Part shown: positions 6,814 through 15,480 of the stretch, piece by piece
How positions within the stretch are numbered: the stretch's first letter is position 1
How the letters are laid out: every line of letters starts with the position of its first letter
NCBI GenBank assembly: GCA_002338505.1
Contig: DDIK01000059.1
Span: forward strand, 1 to 27,559
From: Bacteriovorax sp. UBA1852
GTDB taxonomy: Bacteria; Bdellovibrionota; Bacteriovoracia; Bacteriovoracales; Bacteriovoracaceae
Reading direction: 5' to 3'
Length of the DNA: 27,559 nucleotides
Notes under the pieces: generated by a model
The model's input: only the letters and a program-made list of their open reading frames with translations
The model's database searches: none
What the model was told of the DNA's origin: nothing
Position numbers and translations under genes: made by a program

Positions 6814-8310
6814 ATGCGATTTTTATTTTCATTATTTTTTATTTTACTATCCAGCTCTCCGCTCGCTCAACCCGATTTTCAAAGTCAGGTGAATGAAGTC
6901 TTTGGTATGTTAAATGGAACATATGCTAAGTTCCTATTTTGGCCTATCCCAATTATTCAACTTCCACTTGTGCTTTTCGTTATGGTAACTGGTGGTATCT
7001 TTTTCACATTTAGATATGGTTTTATTAATGTCCGACTTTTTCGTCATGCTATTGACGTATTAAAAGGTGACTATGATAACCCAGAAGATGAAGGGGAGAT
7101 TTCTCACTTTCAAGCTCTTACTTCTGCTCTCTCGGCTACCGTAGGTCTTGGTAATATTGCAGGTGTCGCTGTCGCGATTGGAATAGGTGGACCTGGTGCA
7201 GTTTTTTGGATCTGGATTGTTGCTTTCTTTGGTATGTGTCTTAAGTTTTCTTCATGTACTTTTGCCCAGCTCTATAGAATTAAAGACTCTAGAGGTGAGA
7301 TGCTAGGTGGACCAATGGTTTATCTTAGTGAAGGTTTAAAGAGAAAAGGTTTTACAAAGGCCGGTAAACTATTTGGTGGCTTCTTTGCAATGATGACTAT
7401 TTTTGCATCATTCGGAGGCGGAAACCTTTTTCAGGCCAATCAAACTTTTGAAATTATAAAGAGTCAATTTCCTGGTGCTAATCCTTGGGTTGTTGGTGTC
7501 ACGCTAGCTTTCCTTGCTGGTGTTGTTCTCGTTGGAGGTATTAAAAGAATTGCAGATGTTACTTCAAAGCTTGTGCCAGCTATGTGCGGATTCTTTGTCC
7601 TTTCATGTCTAGCAATTATTGTTTCTAATATTAGTGAAGTTCCCGCAATGTTCGCATCTATTATATCTGGTGCTTTTAATGCAGACGCTGCTTATGGTGG
7701 TTTTCTTGGTGTAATGATTCAAGGTGTAAGAAGAGCATCATTTTCAAATGAAGCCGGAGTTGGTTCGGCTGCGATTGCTCACTCTGCTGCTAAGACAGAT
7801 GAGCCAGTTAGAGAAGGTGTTGTTGCAATGATTGGTCCGGTAATTGATACACATGTTGTTTGTACAATGACTGCGCTTGCGATTTTAATTACTGGGGCCC
7901 ATAACGATCCAGCTCTCGCAGGTAAGGGTGTTGAGATTACTTCTGCTGCATTTGCAAGTCTTGGCTCTTTTATGCCATATCTTCTACTGCTTGCTGTTTG
8001 TATCTTTGCATATTCAACAGTTATTTCATGGTCATATTATGGAGAGAGAGCTGTCGAGTATCTCTTTGGTCAAAAACTAGGTCATAATGCGATTAGAATT
8101 TATAGATTAATGTATGTTTTCATTATTATTTTAGGACCTGTTCTTTCAGTAACTCACGTTGTTGAGTTTTCAGATCTTATGCTTCTTTCTATGGCATTTC
8201 CAAATATCATTGGTATGATTTATATGAGCTCCGAAGTCAGAGGTCATGTGACAGATTATCTTGATCGTTATAAGTCAGGTAAAATGCCTGTTTATGTAAC
8301 AAAGAACTGA
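6814..8310 (+). CDS. alsT: alanine/glycine:cation symporter, AGCS family
   Basis: A 498-residue inner-membrane carrier that imports alanine or glycine with sodium ions. The N terminus looks like a signal sequence (to about residue 18), as in several AGCS proteins, followed by about ten membrane helices. Family signatures are visible: SATVGLGNIAGVAVAIGIGG near residues 109-128, then GPGAVFWIW, and SNEAGVGSAAIAHSAAKTDE near 312-331. The C-terminal cytoplasmic tail is short. Start is ATG at 6814 with GGAGAGAG upstream. It is followed by a strong terminator, so it is a single-gene transcript. For a predator, uptake of amino acids fits the lifestyle, but this transporter is widespread. Confidence 0.92.
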   Translation: MRFLFSLFFILLSSSPLAQPDFQSQVNEVFGMLNGTYAKFLFWPIPIIQLPLVLFVMVTGGIFFTFRYGFINVRLFRHAIDVLKGDYDNPEDEGEISHFQALTSALSATVGLGNIAGVAVAIGIGGPGAVFWIWIVAFFGMCLKFSSCTFAQLYRIKDSRGEMLGGPMVYLSEGLKRKGFTKAGKLFGGFFAMMTIFASFGGGNLFQANQTFEIIKSQFPGANPWVVGVTLAFLAGVVLVGGIKRIADVTSKLVPAMCGFFVLSCLAIIVSNISEVPAMFASIISGAFNADAAYGGFLGVMIQGVRRASFSNEAGVGSAAIAHSAAKTDEPVREGVVAMIGPVIDTHVVCTMTALAILITGAHNDPALAGKGVEITSAAFASLGSFMPYLLLLAVCIFAYSTVISWSYYGERAVEYLFGQKLGHNAIRIYRLMYVFIIILGPVLSVTHVVEFSDLMLLSMAFPNIIGMIYMSSEVRGHVTDYLDRYKSGKMPVYVTKN

Positions 8311-8323
8311 TATATCACTTACT

Positions 8324-8351
8324 GCGAGGACTTTGTCCTCGCTTTTTTTTT
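8324..8351 (+). terminator. strong Rho-independent terminator after alsT
   Basis: GCGAGGAC (8324-8331) and GTCCTCGC (8335-8342) form an 8-bp perfect stem with a TTT loop, then nine T (8343-8351). It ends a dozen bases before the start of the following kinase gene, so the kinase is not simply co-transcribed unless there is readthrough. Confidence 0.93.
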
Positions 8352-8361
8352 GAGGAATAAC

Positions 8362-9411
8362 ATGAAAATAACGAATCCTTATATTGGTGAAATTATTCTC
8401 AGTAAAAAGCTCATTGTAAGCGATGTCTCAAAGCATGTTTCTAATATATTTAATAAAGAGTTAAGCTCTTTGAAAGATAGAGATATCTTTAGCAGTTTTA
8501 ATTTTTGTACTGAGTCTCAAAAGGCAATTCATAATACTATTGAAGTTCTAGCTCTTGGTGATACACCTGGGCCCATTGTGCTAAAGGATCTTGATAAAGA
8601 CGATGCTGATGAATTTCAATATATGAATTGTTATATTGAGTCTATTGAAAGTGGTTATCGCTTGATTCTGGTTGATCACACCACTCAGTTCTATGATAGA
8701 GTTGAACTCAATAAGGTCTACTCTCATCTCAAAGAAGCAAATAAGAATAAAGATAAATTTATCTCTCTCATTGCCCATGACCTACGTGCACCTATTGCAA
8801 ACTTTAGTGTAGTTTTTGAAGAGGTTATAAATGGTGAACTTGTTCTTGATGATGAATTAACTCAACTTCTTTCTTCAAGTTCAAAATCAGCGCTTGCTCT
8901 GATAGAGGAGGTTTTAACTTGGGCACAGGAGAGTGATTACGAGTTTAGCTTCAAGAGCGTTAGCTTTAATTTAAATAAGCTAGTTGAAGAAGTTGTGAGT
9001 TTTCTAGGCCCCATTGCTGTTAAGAAATCGATTAAGGTCAATACGAACGTTTCTAATGATCTTGAAATTCTTAGTGATGAACAGGCCGTCATGACTGTCA
9101 TTCGAAACCTGTTAAATAATTCAATAAAGTTCACTCCAAAGGGTGGCGAAATCTTGATCGATTGCATTTTGAATGATGAAAAAGTCGTTATCAAGATTCA
9201 AGATAATGGCGTAGGTATGACTAAAGAGTCTTTGAAGAAAATGATTGATAGCGAATCTGAGTCAACCCAAGGAACCTCAGGAGAGCAGGGGAGTGGGTTA
9301 GGTATGAACTTTTGCCAGATGCTTGTTAAGGGACTTGGTGGAAACCTCATCATTAAGTCGGAATTAAATATCGGGACTTCTGTAAGTATTGAGCTTCCAA
9401 TTAAAAAATAA
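8362..9411 (+). CDS. soluble sensor histidine kinase with N-terminal PAS-like domain
   Basis: A 349-residue cytoplasmic kinase with no membrane helix. Residues 1-110 look like a PAS-type sensing domain; a coiled linker follows; the H-box is SLIAHDLRAPIAN with the phospho-accepting His at 139. The ATP-binding domain has the N-box NLLNNSIKFTPKGG (249-262, Asn253), the G1 box DNGVGM (281-286) and the G2 box GSGLGM (310-315). All catalytic parts are present. I chose the ATG at 8362, with GAGG six bases upstream (8352-8355), over the TTG at 8350, which lies inside the terminator T run. No response regulator is next to it, so it is an orphan kinase here. It converges on the NamZ-family gene with no gap. 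Confidence 0.88.
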   Translation: MKITNPYIGEIILSKKLIVSDVSKHVSNIFNKELSSLKDRDIFSSFNFCTESQKAIHNTIEVLALGDTPGPIVLKDLDKDDADEFQYMNCYIESIESGYRLILVDHTTQFYDRVELNKVYSHLKEANKNKDKFISLIAHDLRAPIANFSVVFEEVINGELVLDDELTQLLSSSSKSALALIEEVLTWAQESDYEFSFKSVSFNLNKLVEEVVSFLGPIAVKKSIKVNTNVSNDLEILSDEQAVMTVIRNLLNNSIKFTPKGGEILIDCILNDEKVVIKIQDNGVGMTKESLKKMIDSESESTQGTSGEQGSGLGMNFCQMLVKGLGGNLIIKSELNIGTSVSIELPIKK

Positions 9412-10599
9412 TTAATAAATCCTAATCTCTTTAATACTTTCATAAAAATCAATATTCGTGGCCTCAATTGTTTTTAACTCCGCTAAAGAGCCGTTTGATT
9501 CAATCCACTTTCTAGTTTTCTCATTGCCATTTATAAGATCAATCGGCAGTTTCTCATATTCATATTCATAAGCCTTTTTAGTCCACTCAAAAGATGTTCC
9601 AAGAGTATTATAAAGTTCCTTGCATAGAAATTGCGACAGTCTCCATGATTTGAATTCTCTCTTATCTTTAATGTGAATATGAAAGCCACCGCAGGGTGTA
9701 TTACTGTGTTTTTGAAAAGTAGGCATGAATACAATCGGCCTAAGCTTAAAGGAATTATAGTCTTCGAGCTTCTTTAGCCTTGGAGTCATCTCTTCTAAAA
9801 GCGAGAATGGCTCAATTTTTGGATGACCAATTACTTCAAGACTTCTTGTGGTTCCTCTTCCTTCTGATATATTTGTGCCCTCAAATAGAACTGTACCACA
9901 AAAGGTGAGTGAGCTTTCCCAAGTTGGTAGGTTTGGTGAGGGATTGATCCAGGGAAGTTTTGTATCATCCCAGAACATTTCTCTTTTCCATTCTTGCATT
10001 GAAACGATCTCTAGATCAATGTCGAGTTTAAAGTGCCTTTTTGCAAGCTCTGCCATTTCTCCCATTGTAAGAGAGTGTCTTTGTGGAATAGGCATGCAAC
10101 CAACAAACGAAAGAAAGTCTTTCTCTAAGAGATTTCCTTCGATGATATCTCCTCCAACGGGATTAGGCCTATCGAGAATTACTACTTTTATATTCTGTTT
10201 ACTACATTCCTTCAGAATATAAGTCATAGTGGTTATATAGGTATAGACTCTTGTTCCAACATCTTGAAGGTCGATGACAAAAGTATCAATACCCTCAAGC
10301 ATCTCTTTTGTGGGTGACCTCGTCTCGCTGTATAGTGAATAAATTGGTAGCTTATAGAATGAATGTTCGTAATGATCAGTTTCAATCATATTATCTTGGA
10401 CGTCTGAGACAAATCCGTGTTGAGGTCCAAATACTTTTACTAGTCTCTTTTGAAAAACTTCTTTAAATATATCAATGGCATTATTGTAATCGAGATCAAT
10501 ACTTGCGCTATGGCATAATAGGCCTATATTACCTTTGAATATATTTCTTATTTCTGAATCGTTCTTAACTCTTTCCAGTCCTGTTATCACTTGTGTCAC
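9412..10599 (-). CDS. DUF1343 / NamZ-family (GH171) protein, putative exo-beta-N-acetylmuramidase
   Basis: A 395-residue protein of the YbbC/NamZ family, whose studied Bacillus member releases N-acetylmuramic acid from the ends of peptidoglycan fragments. Typical segments are GPQHGF (58-63), YSLYSETRSPTKEML, VIDLQDVGTRVYTYI (108-122), LDRPNPVGG (142-150), and EGTNISEGRGTT. From memory, the family has GPEHG at the first segment and its Glu is the proposed catalytic residue; here it is Gln (residue 60), with QDNMIE just after. There is no signal peptide, so it probably acts in the cytoplasm on imported wall fragments. Start is GTG at 10599 with AAGGGA upstream. The adjacent thyA is divergent. 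Confidence 0.85.
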   Translation of the reverse strand: MTQVITGLERVKNDSEIRNIFKGNIGLLCHSASIDLDYNNAIDIFKEVFQKRLVKVFGPQHGFVSDVQDNMIETDHYEHSFYKLPIYSLYSETRSPTKEMLEGIDTFVIDLQDVGTRVYTYITTMTYILKECSKQNIKVVILDRPNPVGGDIIEGNLLEKDFLSFVGCMPIPQRHSLTMGEMAELAKRHFKLDIDLEIVSMQEWKREMFWDDTKLPWINPSPNLPTWESSLTFCGTVLFEGTNISEGRGTTRSLEVIGHPKIEPFSLLEEMTPRLKKLEDYNSFKLRPIVFMPTFQKHSNTPCGGFHIHIKDKREFKSWRLSQFLCKELYNTLGTSFEWTKKAYEYEYEKLPIDLINGNEKTRKWIESNGSLAELKTIEATNIDFYESIKEIRIY

Positions 10600-10684
10600 A
10601 ATAAAATCCCTTAATTCTTTTAATAAATAATTTTAGATACTTATACATGAGTTTGCAAATACTTTAGAATGTCTATTATTTCCT

Positions 10685-10714
10685 TTGGCCAGTTCGTCTA
10701 AAGATTTTTAAAAT
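10685..10714 (+). promoter_or_regulatory. probable sigma-70-type promoter of thyA-folA
   Basis: TTGGCC (10685-10690), 18-base spacer, TAAAAT (10709-10714); the strong ribosome site CGGAGGGG (10728-10735) and the thyA ATG at 10739 follow, leaving a leader of about 20 bases. Confidence 0.4.
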
Positions 10715-10738
10715 AGAAGTACACACACGGAGGGGTTA

Positions 10739-11536
10739 ATGAAGCAATACCTAGATTTAATGAAGCATGTACTAGATCATGGTGAAACGAGAGAAGATAG
10801 AACAGGAACTGGAACTATTTCTGTCTTTGGACACCAGACGAGATATAATCTTGAGGAAGGCTTTCCTCTTGTCACAACTAAGAAATGTCATTTAAGAAGC
10901 ATCATTCACGAATTACTTTGGTTTATTAGTGGTGATACGAATATAAAGTATCTAAAAGATAATGGAGTACGTATCTGGGATGAGTGGGCCGATGAAAATG
11001 GCGACCTTGGACCTGTTTACGGTTATCAGTGGAGAAAGTGGAAGACACCAGATGGAAGAGAAGTTGATCAGGTTAAAAAATTAGTCGATGGACTAAAGAA
11101 TAACCCTCATTCTAGAAGGCATATCCTTACGGCTTGGAACCCGGCTGATGTTGATGATATGGCGCTACCTCCATGTCACTCATTCATTCAATTCTATGTT
11201 TCAAGCGATAAGAAACTTTCTTGTCAGCTTTACCAGAGGTCTGCGGATATTTTCTTAGGTGTCCCTTTTAATATAGCTTCTTACGCTTTATTTACGATGA
11301 TGCTTGCTCAAGTTTGTGATCTAGAAGTTGGAGAGTTTGTCCATACGATGGGAGATGCTCATCTTTATTCTAATCATATCGATCAGGCAAAGCTTCAGCT
11401 TACTCGTGCACCACGTGCTCTTCCAGAGATGAAAATCAATCCTGACGTTAAGTCTATTTTTGATTTTACTTTTGAAGACTTTGAGCTCGTAAATTATGAT
11501 CCACATCCACATATTAAAGCACAGGTTTCAGTTTAA
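10739..11536 (+). CDS. thyA: thymidylate synthase
   Basis: A 265-residue enzyme, the normal bacterial length, which makes dTMP from dUMP using 5,10-methylenetetrahydrofolate and leaves dihydrofolate. All hallmark residues can be seen: Arg21 in REDRTGTG, the catalytic Cys146 in ALPPCHSFIQF, the WFISGDTNI and YGYQWRKW segments, and LYQRSADIFLGVPFNIASY with the dUMP-binding contacts. It starts at ATG 10739 behind a strong CGGAGGGG site. Its stop TAA overlaps the next ATG by one base (TAATG at 11534-11538), so folA is translationally coupled. Cytoplasmic; no oddities. Confidence 0.98.
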   Translation: MKQYLDLMKHVLDHGETREDRTGTGTISVFGHQTRYNLEEGFPLVTTKKCHLRSIIHELLWFISGDTNIKYLKDNGVRIWDEWADENGDLGPVYGYQWRKWKTPDGREVDQVKKLVDGLKNNPHSRRHILTAWNPADVDDMALPPCHSFIQFYVSSDKKLSCQLYQRSADIFLGVPFNIASYALFTMMLAQVCDLEVGEFVHTMGDAHLYSNHIDQAKLQLTRAPRALPEMKINPDVKSIFDFTFEDFELVNYDPHPHIKAQVSV

Positions 11537-12027
11537 TGATCTCAATGATAGTTGCTCATGGACTTAATCGTGAAATAGGGAAGGATAATAAACTTCTTTG
11601 GCACATCCCTGAGGATATGAAGAAGTTTGTTAAGCACACTAAGGGAAAGACTATTATTGTTGGTCGAAAGACCTTTGAGTCCTTTGGTAAGCCTCTCCCT
11701 AAGAGAGAGCATCTTGTTCTTACAAATAATCCCGACTTTCGATATGATCATCCGTCTGTAAAGATCTTTCATTCAGTTGAAGCAATTGTTCAATATGTTC
11801 GAAATGAGCGGATTGAGGAAGCTGTCGTCTGCGGTGGTGCAAAGATTTATGATTTATTCTTTAATCACTGCAGCACTCTCTATATTTCTGAAGTTGATTG
11901 GGCGGGGGAGGCCGACACTTATCTCACAGAATACGACTTGAGCTCTTTTGACTGCTCTTACCAAGAGAGTTTTGATGAAACAGATGAAACTCCGGGATGG
12001 TTTTTTAAAATCTTCCATAAATCTTAG
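11536..12027 (+). CDS. folA: dihydrofolate reductase
   Basis: A 163-residue enzyme that reduces the dihydrofolate produced by ThyA back to tetrahydrofolate with NADPH. Visible motifs are the N-terminal strand MISMIVAHGLNREIGKDN, the LLWHIPEDMKKF segment with the active-site acidic residue (Glu26, where Escherichia coli has Asp27), the NADPH-binding IIVGRKTFESFG segment, and AVVCGGAKIYDLF, the GG motif of the cofactor site. It overlaps thyA by one base, the usual pairing for completing the thymidylate cycle. The ribosome site lies within the end of thyA. Confidence 0.95.
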   Translation: MISMIVAHGLNREIGKDNKLLWHIPEDMKKFVKHTKGKTIIVGRKTFESFGKPLPKREHLVLTNNPDFRYDHPSVKIFHSVEAIVQYVRNERIEEAVVCGGAKIYDLFFNHCSTLYISEVDWAGEADTYLTEYDLSSFDCSYQESFDETDETPGWFFKIFHKS

Positions 12028-12034
12028 TTGTATA

Positions 12035-12062
12035 TTTGAATTCTTGGCCTTAGAATTATACT
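12035..12062 (+). promoter_or_regulatory. possible sigma-70-type promoter for the small protein gene
   Basis: TTTGAA (12035-12040), 16 bases, TATACT (12057-12062), followed by the strong CGGAGGA site and the ATG at 12089. The -10 is good, the -35 is weak; readthrough from folA is equally possible. Confidence 0.35.
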
Positions 12063-12088
12063 GATTCGAGTATCTTACGGAGGAAAGA

Positions 12089-12298
12089 ATGGAAGTTGTA
12101 AAAAGTACAAAAGCGTATACTGTTTTTAAGAAACGTAACGGACGTTATGGTGTTAAGAAAACTAATGGTTCATGGATCAATGGTGATGAAAAAGTTCAGA
12201 TTCTTTTAAAAGAAGGACTAATCAAAGTTGCTGAGCCAAAGGTTGAAGCACCAGCTACAGATGAAGAGTCTTCTTCAGAAGAAAACTCTCAAGCCTAG
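12089..12298 (+). CDS. small conserved-looking protein, function unknown
   Basis: A 69-residue protein. Residues 9-45 form a compact basic segment, YTVFKKRNGRYGVKKTNGSW then INGDEKVQILLKEGLIK, with two strands, a turn and a helix. The remaining 24 residues are acidic and rich in Ser, Glu and Ala, and look disordered. The first part resembles short proteins of unknown function that I associate with other proteobacteria, but I cannot name a family. A strong site, CGGAGGA, precedes the ATG, so it is probably well translated. It follows folA by 61 bases on the same strand. Confidence 0.8.
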   Translation: MEVVKSTKAYTVFKKRNGRYGVKKTNGSWINGDEKVQILLKEGLIKVAEPKVEAPATDEESSSEENSQA

Positions 12299-12333
12299 TG
12301 ATGGCCCGAGCTAGAGTATTACTTTAGCTTAGG

Positions 12334-12906
12334 CTATATGGCCTTAATTCCAAACTTTTCTAATGTTGAAATTAACTTAATGAGTGGTAAGCCCACTATT
12401 GCTGTGTGATCACAGCAATTTACTTCACTGAACAGGGCAATTCCAAGACGTTCCAATTTATAAGACCCACAACAACCATATGGCTCATCAGCTTCTAAAT
12501 ACTTATCTATTTGCTGCTGTGACAATTCTTTCATCTTCATCTTGGCACTAACAGTTTCAGTAATTGATTTGTCCTTATTCATGACAGTGAATGATGTTAT
12601 AAGTTCATGAGTTTTTCCTGACAGTCGCACAAGCTGCTCTTTTGCGTTTTCTTTATTGCCTGGTTTTCCAAGAATTTCTTCATTAAAGTTAAGAACCTGG
12701 TCTGATCCAATTATAATAGCTTCAGGATAGAGCTTAAGAACCTCCATTGCTTTTTGTGTCGACAGCATTTGTGAGATCTCTTTTGGGCCTAGTCCAGAAG
12801 ACTTCAGTGTATCTTCGTCTATATCTGGAGCATGACAACTAAATTCAATTCCTAGTCTTTCTAATAGTTCTTTTCTAAATGGTGATGAACTGGCCAAAAT
12901 AAGCAT
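12334..12906 (-). CDS. maf: Maf-family nucleotide pyrophosphatase, YceF type
   Basis: A 190-residue cytoplasmic house-cleaning enzyme that hydrolyses non-canonical nucleoside triphosphates to monophosphates. The Maf signature LASSSPFRKELLERLG is at 4-19 and the substrate-site acidic pair DIDEDT at 28-33. GSDQV at 68-72 and the C-terminal segment GSYKLERLGIALF with VGLPL match the YceF branch, which prefers 7-methyl-GTP, rather than the dTTP/UTP-preferring YhdE branch that has an ADT sequence at that place. AGGGG sits five bases before the ATG. It is divergent from the exported-protein gene at 13019. Confidence 0.93.
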   Translation of the reverse strand: MLILASSSPFRKELLERLGIEFSCHAPDIDEDTLKSSGLGPKEISQMLSTQKAMEVLKLYPEAIIIGSDQVLNFNEEILGKPGNKENAKEQLVRLSGKTHELITSFTVMNKDKSITETVSAKMKMKELSQQQIDKYLEADEPYGCCGSYKLERLGIALFSEVNCCDHTAIVGLPLIKLISTLEKFGIKAI

Positions 12907-13018
12907 AGATACCCCTAATAATTATAGTTACTTACTTTTACTATACTGAAATAAAAAGCTCAAGTAATTCAATATTATTACCGAAATAATAGAGTGAACA
13001 TTTTTTCAGGAAACTATA

Positions 13019-14113
13019 TTGAAATGGATTAAGATTCTCACAGTTTTTACTTTTTGTTCTTCCTTAGTCTTTATTTCTAAAAGAACAGGTGTTTCTCTTT
13101 TGAATAATTCCATTCAAGAATCTTTCTATTCTAATAAAGAAGTAAAATGGAGAAAAGTTGCTTCAAATGATCTTGGCTCAAGTGATCTTGACTGCAACGC
13201 AGCCATTACAACATTTCAGCAGCACAATGGAATTAGTTTAGGCATGTTTAAAGAGTATAAAGAATTCTTTGATGCGGGAGGAGAAAAGCCATTTAAGTTT
13301 AGTAACTTAGAGATGTATCTTGCCTTCTTAGAATCAAAAGCAAATGACGACAATATTTCATTTACTAGGTACTTTTTAAGTCTGAATTACAGAGAGTTGC
13401 GTTATAATGAGTTTATGATCACTAAAGTCGGACATAGAAAGTATCTTAGTTATTTCTTTAATGGATACATGAAGTCACTAATTGATCATAGCTTACGTCT
13501 TGATAATCTTGGTGAGTTTTCAAATAAGAATTTAGAAAGGGCCTTAAGAGAAAAAATATTAACCGACGCTATTGCAAAGATTGATGATGAGAATTCTAGG
13601 TTTAGTAAATTTATGCATTCAGAAGGCTTTAAGCATTTGGTTAACTGGTTAGGGGTAATACCACTAGCTTTTGGGGGACCACCGTTTTATCTACCAAAGT
13701 CTATTAATAGTGATGTTCTTGCTAAACTTCTTAAGTCACGTGATCCTAAGACTCTCATGGAAGATTTCGATAATCTTGACTATAGAAGTAATAAGTTCCT
13801 TCAAGCGCACTATTTCTATAATGATATTTGGATCTATTTAAATGTTGGTGTCGCTGCTTTATTTGTATACGATTTAATTCAAGAAGTTCATGAAAACGTA
13901 GAAATCATGGAAGATTCAAAAGTACGTCTCAAGCAAACAGAAGTAGCTTTTAAGGAAGCAATAGATATATTAAGTGAAAGTAACTCATGTAGGGAATTGG
14001 ATCAATGTTTAGAGAAGTATGCATCATTTTGGAGAGGGAAGTCTGATGATGCAAGAAATGAAGTAGTTGAGAGCTGTAAAAAAAGTCATATGATATCGGA
14101 GCAATGCTTTTGA
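13019..14113 (+). CDS. exported or membrane-anchored protein coupled to a histidine kinase, unknown function
   Basis: A 364-residue protein that starts at TTG 13019 with AGGA seven bases upstream; no nearby in-frame ATG offers a better site. Residues 1-20 are a signal peptide or anchor. Two further hydrophobic stretches, at about 209-227 (LVNWLGVIPLAFGGPPFYL) and 272-290, could span the membrane. Paired cysteines appear near the end (in SNSCRELDQC and in SCKK...SEQCF). The rest is helical and charged. No family recognised. Its stop overlaps the following kinase gene, so the two are translated together; a periplasmic input partner for that kinase is a reasonable guess. Confidence 0.75.
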   Translation: MKWIKILTVFTFCSSLVFISKRTGVSLLNNSIQESFYSNKEVKWRKVASNDLGSSDLDCNAAITTFQQHNGISLGMFKEYKEFFDAGGEKPFKFSNLEMYLAFLESKANDDNISFTRYFLSLNYRELRYNEFMITKVGHRKYLSYFFNGYMKSLIDHSLRLDNLGEFSNKNLERALREKILTDAIAKIDDENSRFSKFMHSEGFKHLVNWLGVIPLAFGGPPFYLPKSINSDVLAKLLKSRDPKTLMEDFDNLDYRSNKFLQAHYFYNDIWIYLNVGVAALFVYDLIQEVHENVEIMEDSKVRLKQTEVAFKEAIDILSESNSCRELDQCLEKYASFWRGKSDDARNEVVESCKKSHMISEQCF

Positions 14114-15480
14114 AGAATGAAGATATAGAAAGAAACATTAAAACGAGATTACTCAGTTCTCTTTTTGAGAAGAAGTTTCTTATATATATCGCTTCATTTA
14201 GTGCTTCTCTTGTTTATTCATATATAATCTACGACGATAGAATTTCCTATCGTATGGCAGCGTGGATTTTCGCTTTTGTTATTTATTTAGGACTTCGATA
14301 TTCAATGACATCTTATTATAGGACCCACTTAGATGAGGCAAGTAATGATCCTTATAAGTTTGAGAATTATAATATGTATGTTGCAATTTATGGAGGTGCT
14401 TTATGGGGAATAAGTTCAGTCTTATATTTCCCTGTTATTTCAACAATTAAAATATTGATAGCTATAGCTATTTATACTGGTATTGCTGCAGGTTCATTAA
14501 CAACAAATGCATCATCTTTTAAAAGTTCAAAAGCGTTCTTATTATCTATTTTTATACCAACTATTTTGACATGTCTCTTTGTTAATTTTGAGTACCACTA
14601 TTACATTTCATTTTTCTTATTAATTGGTTTAATAGGCTATCTTAAAGGTGCTCAAGTCATATATTATTCAATCTACAAGAGTGCAAAAACTAGTTTAGAT
14701 AATCAGTTACTTGTTCAACAAGTCATTGAATCAAATGAAAAACGTATACAGGCTGAAAGAAATAGTATGCACTCGTCAAAGCTTGCAACAGTGGGCGAGA
14801 TGGCCGCTGGTATTGCCCACGAAATTAATAATCCACTTGCTATTATAAGTGGAAATCTTGAAATGGTTAAACTTAAACTTAAAAAAAATAGTGACTCTGA
14901 ACTTAACTTAGATAAGTATTTCAACTCCTGTGACAAGAACGTTGCACGCATTAGCTCTCTTGTTAAATCACTTAAGAGAATGTCATATGAAGATAATCGT
15001 GCAGAAATAGAAAAAGTAAATCTTAAGCAGATTATTGATGATGCTTTTAGTTTTACTAAGGAAAAAGTAAAGGCCCACAGAATTGATTTTAGTATTGATG
15101 TCGATAACCAAGACCGAGATGTTTTTTGTAATGGACTGCATATGTCTCAGGTTCTACTTAATCTTGTTAACAATGCTGTCCACGCAATTGGCACTCATGA
15201 TAACCCATGGATTAAGATCTCGTCTTATGAAGATAGAGACTATATCTATATTGAGGTGGTTGATAGCGGTAATGGTATCCCTAGGCATGTTGCAGAGAAG
15301 ATATTTAACCCATTCTTTACGACAAAGGATATTAATTCTGGAACTGGCTTAGGTCTCAGTCTTTCTCGAACCATGGCAAAGACAAGTGGTGGCGATCTTG
15401 TGCTCGATATGAATTCGCCAAATACTAGATTCATTTTGTCGCTTGCTCTGCGACCCCAAGAAAATAAAGAAGCAGCTTAA
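14104..15480 (+). CDS. membrane sensor histidine kinase with six transmembrane segments
   Basis: A 458-residue inner-membrane kinase. Six hydrophobic helices occupy about residues 25-43, 51-70, 91-112, 114-135, 144-162 and 166-190, with very short loops and no periplasmic domain. A coiled segment leads to the H-box GEMAAGIAHEINNPLAIISG with His239, typical of the NtrB-like group. The ATPase domain has NLVNNAVHAIG (353-363), DSGNGIP (387-393), FNPFFTTK (401-408) and GTGLGLSLSRTM (413-424). The ATG at 14104 is only two bases after GGAG; a TTG at 14110, eight bases after the same GGAG, forms TTGA with the upstream stop and may be the true start. No cognate response regulator is adjacent. It ends head-on with the next gene, sharing TTAA. 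Confidence 0.88.
   Translation: MLLKNEDIERNIKTRLLSSLFEKKFLIYIASFSASLVYSYIIYDDRISYRMAAWIFAFVIYLGLRYSMTSYYRTHLDEASNDPYKFENYNMYVAIYGGALWGISSVLYFPVISTIKILIAIAIYTGIAAGSLTTNASSFKSSKAFLLSIFIPTILTCLFVNFEYHYYISFFLLIGLIGYLKGAQVIYYSIYKSAKTSLDNQLLVQQVIESNEKRIQAERNSMHSSKLATVGEMAAGIAHEINNPLAIISGNLEMVKLKLKKNSDSELNLDKYFNSCDKNVARISSLVKSLKRMSYEDNRAEIEKVNLKQIIDDAFSFTKEKVKAHRIDFSIDVDNQDRDVFCNGLHMSQVLLNLVNNAVHAIGTHDNPWIKISSYEDRDYIYIEVVDSGNGIPRHVAEKIFNPFFTTKDINSGTGLGLSLSRTMAKTSGGDLVLDMNSPNTRFILSLALRPQENKEAA

Noticed and set aside
8350..8361. TTG start of the soluble histidine kinase at 8350
   Set aside because: It lies in the T run of the preceding terminator; the ATG at 8362 has a proper GAGG at the right distance.
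12299..12333. Hairpin-like GC-rich stretch between the small protein and maf
   Set aside because: The possible stem (AGGC with GCCT) is only four base pairs and lacks a T run; I do not call it a terminator.
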